A DNA stretch of 64,000 nt from CBDDLD01 sp965250025 (GTDB lineage: Bacteria > Bacteroidota > Bacteroidia > Flavobacteriales > Flavobacteriaceae), in contig OZ252283.1 in the NCBI GenBank assembly GCA_965250025.1, positions 2,604,001-2,668,000 of the forward strand, read 5' to 3'. Below, in pieces: positions 52,091-61,160 of the stretch (positions are counted from its first letter, which is position 1; every line of letters begins with the position of its first letter). The notes under the pieces were generated by a model. The model did no database searches. It was not told the DNA's origin and was given only the letters and a program-made list of their open reading frames with translations. Made by a program: the position numbers and the translations under genes.

Positions 52091-53593
52091 TTAACGGTTT
52101 CTCCAGAAGAAAGGTGTTAAAAGGATCAGTACTGTAAACAATTCAAGGCGACCAATAAGCATTAAAAATGCTGACCACCATTTGCCTAAAGGTGGTAATG
52201 CTGCATAATTATTCACTGGTCCGAATTCGCCCAGAGCAGGTCCTACATTACCTAAGCTGGATGCCGACAAACCGATTGCCGATTGAAAATCTAGTTGAAA
52301 CATGGAAAACACCAATGCACCTACTATAAAGGATAGCATGTATAGTATAAAAAAGCCTAGAATATTGAATACAATATCTCCAGAAATGGATTTTTTATTA
52401 TAGCGAACCGGCAGAATAGCATTTGGATGCAATGCCCTTTTAAACTCTAGGAATCCATTCTTTATGAGTATTAAGTGACGTACAACCTTAACACCTCCAG
52501 ACGTACTTCCTGCAGACCCTCCTAGAAACATTAACCCAAAAAAGAAAACTACTAAAAATGGTGTCCATAAGGTATAGTCTGCCGATACAAATCCTGTAGT
52601 TGTTACAATTGCCAACACTTGAAACAAACTATGCCGGATAGCACTTTCTAACTCTCCAAGCACCATAGGATGGTCTATAGAAGATTGCGAAACGTCAGCT
52701 CTGAAATAAATAAGTAAAGCTGCTATTGCAGTAAAGATCATAATGAATTTAAAATAGAGTTTAAACTCATCATCCTTTATTACCTTTTGCACTTTGCCTT
52801 TAAAAATAAAATAACTGAGTACAAAATTAGTCCCGGCCAGAAACATAAAAAATATGATGATATATTGTATGGCAGGGTTATCATTCCAATGTGCAATACT
52901 GGCATTTTTAGTAGAGAAACCACCAGTTGACAACGTACTTAAGGCATGATTTATAGCATCAAAAAATGACATACCCGCTATTTGCAACAGAATAGTTTCG
53001 GCTGCAGTATAGCCTACATAAATTAACCACAATCGCTTGGCTGTATCCGTGATTCTGGGGTGTAACTTATCGCCTCCGGGACCAGGAGCTTCAGCAGCAA
53101 ACAACTGCATCCCCCCTACACCTAAAAGCGGTAATATGGCAATAGCCAAAACAATAATACCCATCCCGCCTATCCAGTGTGTGGTACTCCGCCAAAACAA
53201 AACCCCTTCCGGTACTATCTCTATATCATTCAATACACTGGCACCGGTAGTCGTATACCCTGACATGGTTTCAAAAAAAGCATCCGTAAATGAAGGCATT
53301 ACCTCAGTGATCAAATATGGTAATGTTCCTGATAAAGACATCACGATCCATCCAAAAGCAACCACAATGTACCCTTCTCGTTTATTCATCTCCTTACTGT
53401 GCTTCTTTGTACGAATCATCACAAATGTACCCACCAATAAGGTCACTATGCTGGAAAGAAATAACTCAAAAGTAACACCATCTTGATAAATAAGACTTAT
53501 AAGGGTAGCAATCAACATAAAGCCCCCATTAAAAAGCAATAGCAATCCAAAAAAATGGAAGATGATCTTGTAATTGAGTTTCATTCTAGACAT
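52091..53593 (-). CDS. trkH: Potassium uptake protein TrkH family
   Basis: K+ transporter of the Trk/Ktr/HKT superfamily, 500 residues. The four selectivity-filter loops are visible as TTGASVLN, STGGFSTKN, TTTGFVSAD and SLGNVGPALGEF. GGMGIIVLAIAILPLLGVGG is a typical intramembrane segment. It works with the cytosolic NAD(H)-binding TrkA, encoded 3 bases upstream in the same transcript. An internal start at 53584 is possible. The energy source for uptake is not given by the sequence. Confidence 0.95.
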   Translation of the reverse strand: MSRMKLNYKIIFHFFGLLLLFNGGFMLIATLISLIYQDGVTFELFLSSIVTLLVGTFVMIRTKKHSKEMNKREGYIVVAFGWIVMSLSGTLPYLITEVMPSFTDAFFETMSGYTTTGASVLNDIEIVPEGVLFWRSTTHWIGGMGIIVLAIAILPLLGVGGMQLFAAEAPGPGGDKLHPRITDTAKRLWLIYVGYTAAETILLQIAGMSFFDAINHALSTLSTGGFSTKNASIAHWNDNPAIQYIIIFFMFLAGTNFVLSYFIFKGKVQKVIKDDEFKLYFKFIMIFTAIAALLIYFRADVSQSSIDHPMVLGELESAIRHSLFQVLAIVTTTGFVSADYTLWTPFLVVFFFGLMFLGGSAGSTSGGVKVVRHLILIKNGFLEFKRALHPNAILPVRYNKKSISGDIVFNILGFFILYMLSFIVGALVFSMFQLDFQSAIGLSASSLGNVGPALGEFGPVNNYAALPPLGKWWSAFLMLIGRLELFTVLILLTPFFWRNR

Positions 53594-53596
53594 GGG

Positions 53597-54946
53597 CTAT
53601 GCAAAAAACTTTTCCACTTCAGAGATAGAACGTGGCAAACAGCATACCACTACACGATCTCCAGCTTCAATTCTAAAGCTCCCCAAAGGTATTAAACCTT
53701 TGCCATCTCTAATAACACCTCCAAAAATGGCCGATCTCGGAAAATCCAAATCCTTGATATATTTGTTCGTGATCTTTGATTTGGGTTTTACCACAAACTC
53801 TAACAGTTCGGCATTCATATTGGTAAGCTTTGTCATGGCTACTACCTCTCCTTTTCTAATGTATCTGAAAATATTATTTGCCGCTAGGAGTTTTTTATTA
53901 ATTAATGTATCCACTCCAATAGACTGAGAAAGTTGATAATAATCCATATTCTCTACCAAGGCAATGGTTTTCTTAACACCTTTTGATTTTGCCAAAAGAC
54001 AGGACATGATATTGGTTTCTGAATTACCGGTAACTGAAATAAAGGCATCCATTTCAGAAATACTTTCTTCATCTAATATTTCAACATTTCTACCATCACC
54101 GCAAATGATCAGTGCATTGGGCAAATTATCAGCTAAATCTTCTGCTGTATTTTTTTGACCTTCTATAAGCTTCACATTAAACTTACTAGCACACAAATCT
54201 TTAGCCGTCTTATAGCCTATTTTACTACCGCCCAAAATCATTACATTCTTAATTTCAGTCTTCACCTTTCCTGAAAGCTCTAACAATTCAGCATCTCCAC
54301 CAGCAGAGGTCATAAAAACAACCTTATCGCCTTCTTTAAATTGTGTGTCGCCTCTAGGGATTATCGTATACTGCGTCGCATAACGCTGGATAGCAATAGG
54401 AATAAAATGCAATTCGGAATATAGTTCTGCAGCTTCTTTTACGGTTTTACCCACAAAGGTTGCTGTTCGAGATAATCGTAACCCTAACATGGTAAGCGCA
54501 CCTCCTTCAAACTCATAACTGTCATTAAATCCATGCTGATTTAACAATAACTCTATTTCAGATGCCGCCAGAGATTCCGGAGATATAAGCTCATCGATAC
54601 CAAATTGTGAAAACCCAACGAGTTCTTTATGCTCAATAAACTCGGTATTAGAAATTCTGGCAATAGTACGTTTGGCACCTAATTGTTTGGCCAAAACACT
54701 TGCCGTAATATTGGTTGTCTCAGAAGAGGTTACTGCAATAAACAGTTCTGATGTTTCTATTCGGGCCTCCTTGAGTATGGCTATAGAAGTCGCATCACCT
54801 TTGATGGTTTTAATATCTAAATGCTCTCCGGCATAAGACAAACTCTCTTTTTTGGTATCTATTAAGGTAATCTCTTGTGATTCGTAGGATAGTAACTTTG
54901 CTAAATGAAATCCAACTTCTCCTGCTCCCGCAATTATAATTTTCAT
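53597..54946 (-). CDS. trkA: Potassium uptake regulator TrkA
   Basis: Cytosolic regulatory subunit with two RCK (TrkA-N plus TrkA-C) repeats, 449 residues. Nucleotide-binding loops: IIIAGAGEVGFHLAKLL at the start and NVMILGGSKIGYKTAKDL at about 231. I start it at ATG 54946, directly before KIIIAGAGEVG; an upstream extension would cross the promoter. First gene of the trkA-trkH operon, divergent from menG. Confidence 0.96.
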   Translation of the reverse strand: MKIIIAGAGEVGFHLAKLLSYESQEITLIDTKKESLSYAGEHLDIKTIKGDATSIAILKEARIETSELFIAVTSSETTNITASVLAKQLGAKRTIARISNTEFIEHKELVGFSQFGIDELISPESLAASEIELLLNQHGFNDSYEFEGGALTMLGLRLSRTATFVGKTVKEAAELYSELHFIPIAIQRYATQYTIIPRGDTQFKEGDKVVFMTSAGGDAELLELSGKVKTEIKNVMILGGSKIGYKTAKDLCASKFNVKLIEGQKNTAEDLADNLPNALIICGDGRNVEILDEESISEMDAFISVTGNSETNIMSCLLAKSKGVKKTIALVENMDYYQLSQSIGVDTLINKKLLAANNIFRYIRKGEVVAMTKLTNMNAELLEFVVKPKSKITNKYIKDLDFPRSAIFGGVIRDGKGLIPLGSFRIEAGDRVVVCCLPRSISEVEKFFA

Positions 54947-54971
54947 TATGTAGTTTATTGAAAATAACAAG

Positions 54972-54979
54972 CAAATATA
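54972..54979 (-). promoter_or_regulatory. Putative -7 promoter element of trkA-trkH
   Basis: TATATTTG on the minus strand, an exact TAnnTTTG match 25 bases before the trkA ATG at 54946. Confidence 0.55.
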
Positions 54980-55057
54980 CACATATTTTACATCTACTTA
55001 ATGGTTTGAAACTAATATAATTATAAGTCTTTATGGTATAGAAGCCTAACAATACCT

Positions 55058-55065
55058 TATATTTG
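55058..55065 (+). promoter_or_regulatory. Putative -7 promoter element of menG-porT
   Basis: TATATTTG, an exact TAnnTTTG match, 15 bases before the menG ATG at 55081. It overlaps an in-frame TTG at 55063, which is therefore not the start. Confidence 0.55.
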
Positions 55066-55080
55066 CCAAAAATTTTTTTG

Positions 55081-55812
55081 ATGGCCGAAAAGGTAAAACC
55101 ATACAAAAACAGTGATCTCAACAAAAAGGAGCAGGTGACTCAAATGTTTGACACAATTTCTAAAGAATATGACGACTTAAATAGAGTCATCTCTTTTGGC
55201 ATTGATGTCAAATGGCGTAAAAAAGTCGTAAAGCTTGTAGCCAAAACCCAACCTGAAAGCATTCTTGATATTGCAACAGGCACAGGAGATTTGGCTATCA
55301 GCCTAACAGCCACTAATGCTAAAGAGATCATTGGTTTGGACATTAGTGATGGCATGCTTGAAGTTGGGCGTGAAAAAATTGCACAAAAGCAGTTAGATAA
55401 CACTATTAGAATGGTCATTGGCGACTCTGAAAATCTCCCTTATGAAGACAACTCATTTGATGCTATTACTGTAGCTTTCGGGGTTCGAAATTTTGAGCAT
55501 TTAGAGAAAGGACTTTCAGAAATACTAAGAGTTCTAAAACCCGGTGGTTTGTTTGTCATTTTAGAAACATCCGTACCAACCAAAACACCTTATAAACAAG
55601 GCTATAAGTTCTATTCTAAATTCATCTTGCCCACTATAGGAAAGCTTTTCTCTAAAGACAAGAAGGCTTATAAGTATCTAAGTGAATCTGCTTCTGTTTT
55701 TCCTTTTGGAGAAGCTTTAAACAATATTTTAAGACAAATTGGGTTTATTAATGTCAAAGATCAACCCCAAACCTTTGGTGTAGCTACAATATATACCGCA
55801 TCAAAAGCATAA
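55081..55812 (+). CDS. menG: Demethylmenaquinone methyltransferase
   Basis: Last step of menaquinone synthesis (UbiE/MenG family), 243 residues. SAM motif ILDIATGTGDLAISL, then IGLDISDGMLEVGREK, and the family motif FDAITVAFGVRNFEHLEKGL. C-terminal FPFGEALNNILRQIGF is also typical. Start at ATG 55081. As the quinone for Na+-NQR in Bacteroidota is menaquinone, its product links to the nqr operon functionally, though not by position. porT follows 1 base later in the same transcript. Confidence 0.96.
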   Translation: MAEKVKPYKNSDLNKKEQVTQMFDTISKEYDDLNRVISFGIDVKWRKKVVKLVAKTQPESILDIATGTGDLAISLTATNAKEIIGLDISDGMLEVGREKIAQKQLDNTIRMVIGDSENLPYEDNSFDAITVAFGVRNFEHLEKGLSEILRVLKPGGLFVILETSVPTKTPYKQGYKFYSKFILPTIGKLFSKDKKAYKYLSESASVFPFGEALNNILRQIGFINVKDQPQTFGVATIYTASKA

Positions 55813-55813
55813 C

Positions 55814-56527
55814 ATGAAAAAATTAATAATTGTCATAGCCGTCATACTAACCTATCAGAGCAGTTCTGCGCAACTATTCAGTAAGGAGAAAATCAAAAAC
55901 AATGAAAACTTTGATAAACAGTTTTTATCGTGGGGATATTTTTTAGGATTTAATAGTTATGACTTTAAATTCAATTATGAAGAGGACCTTGAAGACATCT
56001 TAGTTGATAATTCATTTGGTTTTCATTTAGGGCTTGTTGGCGATATGAGAATTAATGAATATCTCAACTTGCGCTTTGAGCCGGGGGTATTTTTCACTAC
56101 TAGAAATTTAAGATATGACGAGAGCTATTTTGACGGTATGGAATTTAACGATTCTGATCTGCTTCGCGAGGTAAAATCCACCTACGTTCATTTCCCTTTA
56201 CTTCTAAAGGTTTCGACAAAACGTATTAATAATTTTAAACCGTTTATTATTGGTGGTGTCTCTATGGCATTGAATCTATCCAGTAATGAAGAAAACCCTG
56301 ATGACAATAGTGCAGGGCAATTCAGAATGACCAAGAACACTTATTTTTATGAGATCGGTTTTGGTATTGATTTGTACTTGTTATACTTCAAGTTCACACC
56401 CTCCATAAGAGGTGTTTTTGCTTTTAATGATGAAATCGTAAGAGATGTAGACCCAAACAGTCCATGGACCGGCAATGTGGCTTCCATGAAGACCCGAGGC
56501 ATATTTATCAATTTTACTTTTCAGTAG
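55814..56527 (+). CDS. porT: Type IX secretion outer-membrane protein PorT
   Basis: A 237-residue outer-membrane beta-barrel with a signal peptide (1-20, ending SSSAQ). Marks of the PorT/SprT family: FLSWGYFLGFNSYDFKFNYE near the N-terminus, LNLRFEPGVFFTTRNLRY, and the C-terminal Phe in FINFTFQ-like ending. PorT is required for T9SS secretion and gliding in model species, though its exact role is unclear. It starts 1 base after menG, a conserved linkage I recall from flavobacteria. Convergent with the SpoU gene, overlapping by 14 bases. Confidence 0.9.
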   Translation: MKKLIIVIAVILTYQSSSAQLFSKEKIKNNENFDKQFLSWGYFLGFNSYDFKFNYEEDLEDILVDNSFGFHLGLVGDMRINEYLNLRFEPGVFFTTRNLRYDESYFDGMEFNDSDLLREVKSTYVHFPLLLKVSTKRINNFKPFIIGGVSMALNLSSNEENPDDNSAGQFRMTKNTYFYEIGFGIDLYLLYFKFTPSIRGVFAFNDEIVRDVDPNSPWTGNVASMKTRGIFINFTFQ

Positions 56528-57251
56528 CAGTCCTCCTGAATTCACTTAATACAATAGCGGTCGCCGTGGCCACATTTAAACTCTCCGTAGCTTTAATGTT
56601 ACCAAATTGAGGAATGGTAATTCTACGATTTACTAAAGTCTCTATATCATGAGATATGCCATTAGCTTCATTTCCCATGATAATAACGCCTTGATCCGGA
56701 AGCACAACTTCATAAATATTTTCGCCATTTAGAAATGTCCCAAAGGATACTATGCTTTCATTGCTTAAAAAACTTTTAATATCCTGATAACTAACATTAA
56801 CACGTGTGAGTGAACCCATTGAAGCCTGAACTACTTTAGTATTGTAACAGTCCACTGTATCGTTACCACAAATCAACTCCGTAATACCATACCAATCACA
56901 TAATCTAATAATTGTTCCTAAATTCCCCGGATCTCTTACTGCATCTAAAGCCACTACCAATCCAGTGGTATTAACCACTTTTGGTTCTGGTATTCTAAAA
57001 ACCCCTAACGCAGTATTAGGTGATTTCAAACTGCTGATACGTTTTAAATCTTGCTCGGAAATTATAGATAATCGCTCAGAATCTATATCAAAAATGGGGT
57101 CAGTAGCATATATATGATGGACCTTATAATCAGAATTTAAAAATTCCGTGATCCCTTTTATACCTTCAACCGTAAATAAACCGTATTGTGTCCGAAATTT
57201 TTTTTGGGATAAACTTTTAATTAACTTTATTTGATTCTTTGATAACATCAA
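56514..57251 (-). CDS. SpoU/TrmH-family RNA 2'-O-methyltransferase
   Basis: SPOUT-fold RNA methyltransferase, 245 residues. Motif 1 is LDAVRDPGNLGTIIRLCDW, motif 2 is IIMGNEANGIS and motif 3 is IPQFGNIKATESLNVATATA. The N-terminal 80 residues form the RNA-binding substrate domain (KKFRTQYGLFTVEGIKGI). The target could be 23S rRNA (RlmB-like) or tRNA; not resolvable here. Divergent from tamL, a linkage common in flavobacteria. Confidence 0.92.
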   Translation of the reverse strand: MMLSKNQIKLIKSLSQKKFRTQYGLFTVEGIKGITEFLNSDYKVHHIYATDPIFDIDSERLSIISEQDLKRISSLKSPNTALGVFRIPEPKVVNTTGLVVALDAVRDPGNLGTIIRLCDWYGITELICGNDTVDCYNTKVVQASMGSLTRVNVSYQDIKSFLSNESIVSFGTFLNGENIYEVVLPDQGVIIMGNEANGISHDIETLVNRRITIPQFGNIKATESLNVATATAIVLSEFRRTATEK

Positions 57252-57352
57252 AATGTCTTTACATTTGTTTAGTACTAAAATGTATCACAAAGTAATACAT
57301 TTTTGGACTAGTTTTTGTTTGGCTTATATTTTATCAAAACTTTGCCTTTAAT

Positions 57353-59929
57353 TTGAATTCGCATTATAGCAGCACATCATTAAACTCATCACACCTTGGT
57401 TTAGGTCATAGATTGGTAGTCTTATTCGTTTTGACTATGCTACTTTGCTCATGCGATGCGGTAAAGCGTGTTAAAGACAATGAACACTTACTAACAAAAA
57501 ACACCATTATTGTAGATGGCAAAGTGAACAAACAAGAACGGGTAAACAATTTATTGTTACAAAAAGAAAACACTAAGATCCCGCTCTTAGGCATTCCGCT
57601 TCGTTTACATATTTACAATCTGGCCAGACCTAATATTGATTCTATATTACAAACAAATGTCTTAGATAATGAAAAAAAAGTAGCATGGAAAACCAAACTC
57701 TTATCTAAAAAACAATTAGACAGGGATATCAGAGCTCGAAAAGGTTTTAACGCTTGGATAAAGCGAACCGGAGAAGCGCCTACTATCTTTGATGAAGAAA
57801 AGACAAAGAAATCTAAAAACAACCTTAGAAAATATTATTTCAGTAAGGGATGGTTTGATACAGAAGTTGACTATGAAGTTTCCAAAGATTCTAATAAACA
57901 AGCAAAAGTAACCTATAAAGTCACTAAAAATACGCCTTATGTATTAGACTCCATAAAAACGAATATCAAAACTCCTGCTATTGATACGATATACGCCAAG
58001 CATAGTGCAGCATCGTTATTAAAGAAAGGAGAACAATACGATGAGGAAAATTATGCTGATGAAAGAGCCAGAATAAATACACTGATGCGTAATTCGGGCA
58101 TCTACCATTTCGGACAGGATTATGTCAGTTTTGAAATTGACACCATAGACACTAACAAAAAGATCAATACAGAACTCTTCATTCAGAACCGTTTGATCAG
58201 GAATGAAGATTCCACACGTACAGAACCTTTTAAGGTTTATAAAGTGAAAGAAGTCAATATTTTTACCGATTATAAGCCTGAGAATTACAACTTTAGACAA
58301 ATCACCGACACTACAGCGTATGAAGGTTATAACTTATATAGCTTTGATAAATTAAAATTTAAGCCAAAAGCTATAACAGATGCGGTATTCATTAACAAAG
58401 ATTCGATATACAGAGATGTTGACAGAACCAGAACATCACGATACATAAACCAATTACAAATGTTTAGGTATCCAAACATCAGTTATGTAGAAAACCCGGA
58501 TACCACCTTAACTGCTAACATTTATCTGTTTCCGCGGAAGAAGTACAGTTTAGGTTTTGATTTTGATGTTTCTCAAAGTAATATTCAAACTGTAGGATTT
58601 TCATTCAGCACCGGCTTAAAGATCAGAAATATTTTTAGAGGTGCTGAAACTCTTGAAATATCGGGATTAGGCTCTATAGGCGCATCAAAAGACGGTGCTA
58701 ATTCCGATGATACCTTCTTCGATATTAATGAATTTGGTGCAAATCTCAGTCTTACAATCCCAAGGCTTTTTTTCCCATTCAATACTGATAAGATCATTCC
58801 AAAATACATGTCACCAAGTACAAAGATCAATATCTCTACTACAAGTCAAACTAATATAGGACTTGATAAACAGACCTTATCCAGTATCTTTCAGTACAAT
58901 TGGGCGCCATCAAAAACAGTGACCAACAATTTAGAACTATTTAATATTCAATTTGTCAAAAACCTAAATACGGCGAATTACTTTGATGTATATACGAATT
59001 CTTACGATCGATTGAACATAATAGCAAGAGATGTAAATTATATTGATGATGATGATGAATTAGGCATTCCGAGCGAAGCAGATCAGTTTATAAGCGATGT
59101 GCTTAGTGGCAACACCAGTTTAAGTCCTGTAGATAACGATTACGTTGCAGTAAATAACATCGAACAACGAAAAGAACGACTTACAGAGGACAACCTTATT
59201 TTATCCACAAGTTTCGATTATAAAAAAGACCGAAGAGAGAATATCTTTGATAACAACTTTTCTATTTTTAAATTTCATGTAGAACTTGCCGGTAATTTAC
59301 TTTCAGGCATTTCAAATATTATAGGTACAGAAAAAAACGATAATGATCGATACGATGTTTTTGGTGTTACATTTTCACAATATTTTAAAACGGAGTTAGA
59401 CTACATTAAGTATTGGGATCTTGGTGGCAGCAGTAATGTTTTAGCTATACGTAGTTATTTTGGTATTGCAATTCCCTATGGTAATTCAAACAGTATCCCT
59501 TTTGCTGAGAGTTACTTTGCAGGAGGTCCTAATGACAACAGAGCTTGGACAGCATATAACTTAGGTCCGGGTAGCTCTCAAAACACCAATGAATTTAATG
59601 AAGCCAACTTAAAGCTGCATTTCAGTGTAGAGCAAAGGTTCAAATTGTTTGGAAGTCTCAATGGGGCACTTTTTGCCGACGCTGGTAACATATGGAACGC
59701 TTTGGACAATGTTGAAGACGATGCGGCTACTTTCGATACTATTGAATCCTTAAAAGATATTGCCGTAGGTACCGGTTTTGGTCTTCGTTACGATTTTAAT
59801 TTTTTTATTCTTCGTGGTGATGTTGGTTTTAAAACCTATGACCCTTCATTAGAAATCGGCAATCGTTGGTTTAAGGAATACAACTTCAGAAATGCGGTTT
59901 ATAATATTGGTATAAACTACCCTTTCTAA
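57353..59929 (+). CDS. tamL: TamL: lipoprotein form of TamA, BamA-superfamily outer-membrane protein
   Basis: An 858-residue Omp85-family protein of the translocation and assembly module. A lipoprotein-type signal (LVVLFVLTMLLCSC) is followed by AVKRVKDNEHLLTKNTI, which distinguishes TamL from signal-peptide TamA. POTRA-like segments fill residues about 40-400 and a C-terminal 16-strand barrel the rest (YSLGFDFDVSQSNIQTVGFS ... YNIGINYPF). FAESYFAGGPNDNRAWTAY matches the conserved barrel loop. The start is uncertain: no ATG precedes the lipobox, so TTG 57353 or TTG 57413 must be used. TamB, the usual partner, is not adjacent; fba follows. Confidence 0.9.
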   Translation: MNSHYSSTSLNSSHLGLGHRLVVLFVLTMLLCSCDAVKRVKDNEHLLTKNTIIVDGKVNKQERVNNLLLQKENTKIPLLGIPLRLHIYNLARPNIDSILQTNVLDNEKKVAWKTKLLSKKQLDRDIRARKGFNAWIKRTGEAPTIFDEEKTKKSKNNLRKYYFSKGWFDTEVDYEVSKDSNKQAKVTYKVTKNTPYVLDSIKTNIKTPAIDTIYAKHSAASLLKKGEQYDEENYADERARINTLMRNSGIYHFGQDYVSFEIDTIDTNKKINTELFIQNRLIRNEDSTRTEPFKVYKVKEVNIFTDYKPENYNFRQITDTTAYEGYNLYSFDKLKFKPKAITDAVFINKDSIYRDVDRTRTSRYINQLQMFRYPNISYVENPDTTLTANIYLFPRKKYSLGFDFDVSQSNIQTVGFSFSTGLKIRNIFRGAETLEISGLGSIGASKDGANSDDTFFDINEFGANLSLTIPRLFFPFNTDKIIPKYMSPSTKINISTTSQTNIGLDKQTLSSIFQYNWAPSKTVTNNLELFNIQFVKNLNTANYFDVYTNSYDRLNIIARDVNYIDDDDELGIPSEADQFISDVLSGNTSLSPVDNDYVAVNNIEQRKERLTEDNLILSTSFDYKKDRRENIFDNNFSIFKFHVELAGNLLSGISNIIGTEKNDNDRYDVFGVTFSQYFKTELDYIKYWDLGGSSNVLAIRSYFGIAIPYGNSNSIPFAESYFAGGPNDNRAWTAYNLGPGSSQNTNEFNEANLKLHFSVEQRFKLFGSLNGALFADAGNIWNALDNVEDDAATFDTIESLKDIAVGTGFGLRYDFNFFILRGDVGFKTYDPSLEIGNRWFKEYNFRNAVYNIGINYPF

Positions 59930-60019
59930 ACAAAATACATTTATTGTAACTAAAACGTTATCGACAATTTAGGGCTTACAATACCACTAAATATTAGAGT
60001 GACATATTTAAAAATTATG

Positions 60020-60027
60020 TATTTTTG
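60020..60027 (+). promoter_or_regulatory. Putative -7 promoter element of fba
   Basis: TATTTTTG, an exact TAnnTTTG match, 30 bases before the fba ATG at 60058. It overlaps an in-frame TTG at 60025. Confidence 0.55.
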
Positions 60028-60057
60028 ACCTCTATTTTTCAACTAAAAAAACATTCC

Positions 60058-61125
60058 ATGAGTCATACTATTAAACCAGGAGTAGCAACTGGCAGAGAAG
60101 TTCAAAATATTTTTAAGTTAGCCAAAGAAAAAGGCTTTGCGCTTCCCGCTGTCAACGTTATAGGATCGAATTCAATCAATGGCGTTTTAGAAACCGCGAA
60201 GGCACTCAACGCTCCAGTGATCATTCAATTTTCAAATGGTGGCGCACAATTCAATGCAGGAAAAGGTCTTAGTAATGAAGATCAAAAAGCTGCAATAGCA
60301 GGCTCTGTAGCCGGTGCTAAACACGTACACTTAATGGCTGAAGCTTATGGTGTTCCTGTCATTTTACATACCGATCATTGCGCAAAAAAATTATTACCGT
60401 GGATTGATGGTTTATTAGATGCCAGTGAACAACATTTTAAAGAAACCGGAAAGCCTTTATACAGTTCTCATATGATCGACCTTTCAGAAGAGCCTATAGA
60501 GGAAAATATTGAAATATGCAAACAATACCTTGCTCGTATGAGTAAAATGGGAATGACTCTCGAAATAGAACTGGGCATTACCGGTGGCGAAGAAGATGGG
60601 GTAGATAACAGTGATGTAGACGATTCTAAATTATATACTCAGCCTGAAGAAGTGGCTTACGCTTATGAAGAGTTAAGCAAAGTAAGTGACCAGTTTACTG
60701 TAGCTGCAGCATTTGGTAATGTACATGGGGTTTACAAACCAGGAAATGTAAAGTTGACACCAAAAATTCTTAAAAACTCTCAAGAATACATATCTGAAAA
60801 ATATGATTTAGGACATAATCATATTGATTTTGTATTCCATGGAGGTTCTGGATCTACTGTAGAAGAAATCAGAGAAGCTATAGGTTATGGTGTGATCAAA
60901 ATGAATATTGACACTGATATGCAGTATGCTTTTATGAGTGGTGTTAGAGATTATATGGGAGATAAAGTAGAATATTTAAAACAACAAATCGGCAATCCTG
61001 AAGGCGATGATGTCCCAAATAAAAAATTCTATGATCCAAGAGTATGGCTTAGAAAAGGCGAAAATGCATTTGTAGAACGTTTAAAGAAAGCCTTTGAAGA
61101 CCTAAATAATGTAAATACTTTATAA
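60058..61125 (+). CDS. fba: Class II fructose-bisphosphate aldolase
   Basis: Zinc-dependent aldolase of glycolysis and gluconeogenesis, 355 residues. Zinc ligands and catalytic Asp in ILHTDHCAKKLLPWIDGLLD, with EIELGITGGEEDGVD, AAAFGNVHGVYKPGNVKL and VFHGGSGST as family motifs; the C-terminal WLRKGENAFVERLKKAFEDL is normal for the type A enzymes. ATG 60058 is chosen over an upstream TTG within the promoter. accD follows after 35 bases on the same strand and may be co-transcribed. Confidence 0.97.
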   Translation: MSHTIKPGVATGREVQNIFKLAKEKGFALPAVNVIGSNSINGVLETAKALNAPVIIQFSNGGAQFNAGKGLSNEDQKAAIAGSVAGAKHVHLMAEAYGVPVILHTDHCAKKLLPWIDGLLDASEQHFKETGKPLYSSHMIDLSEEPIEENIEICKQYLARMSKMGMTLEIELGITGGEEDGVDNSDVDDSKLYTQPEEVAYAYEELSKVSDQFTVAAAFGNVHGVYKPGNVKLTPKILKNSQEYISEKYDLGHNHIDFVFHGGSGSTVEEIREAIGYGVIKMNIDTDMQYAFMSGVRDYMGDKVEYLKQQIGNPEGDDVPNKKFYDPRVWLRKGENAFVERLKKAFEDLNNVNTL

Positions 61126-61160
61126 ATTTGCATTTACTAATAACTAACTAAACGATTAAA

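Noticed and set aside
53037..53486. Open frame of 149 codons antisense to trkH
   Set aside because: Low-complexity, Pro/Ile-rich translation with no domain; trkH on the other strand is complete with all four filter motifs.
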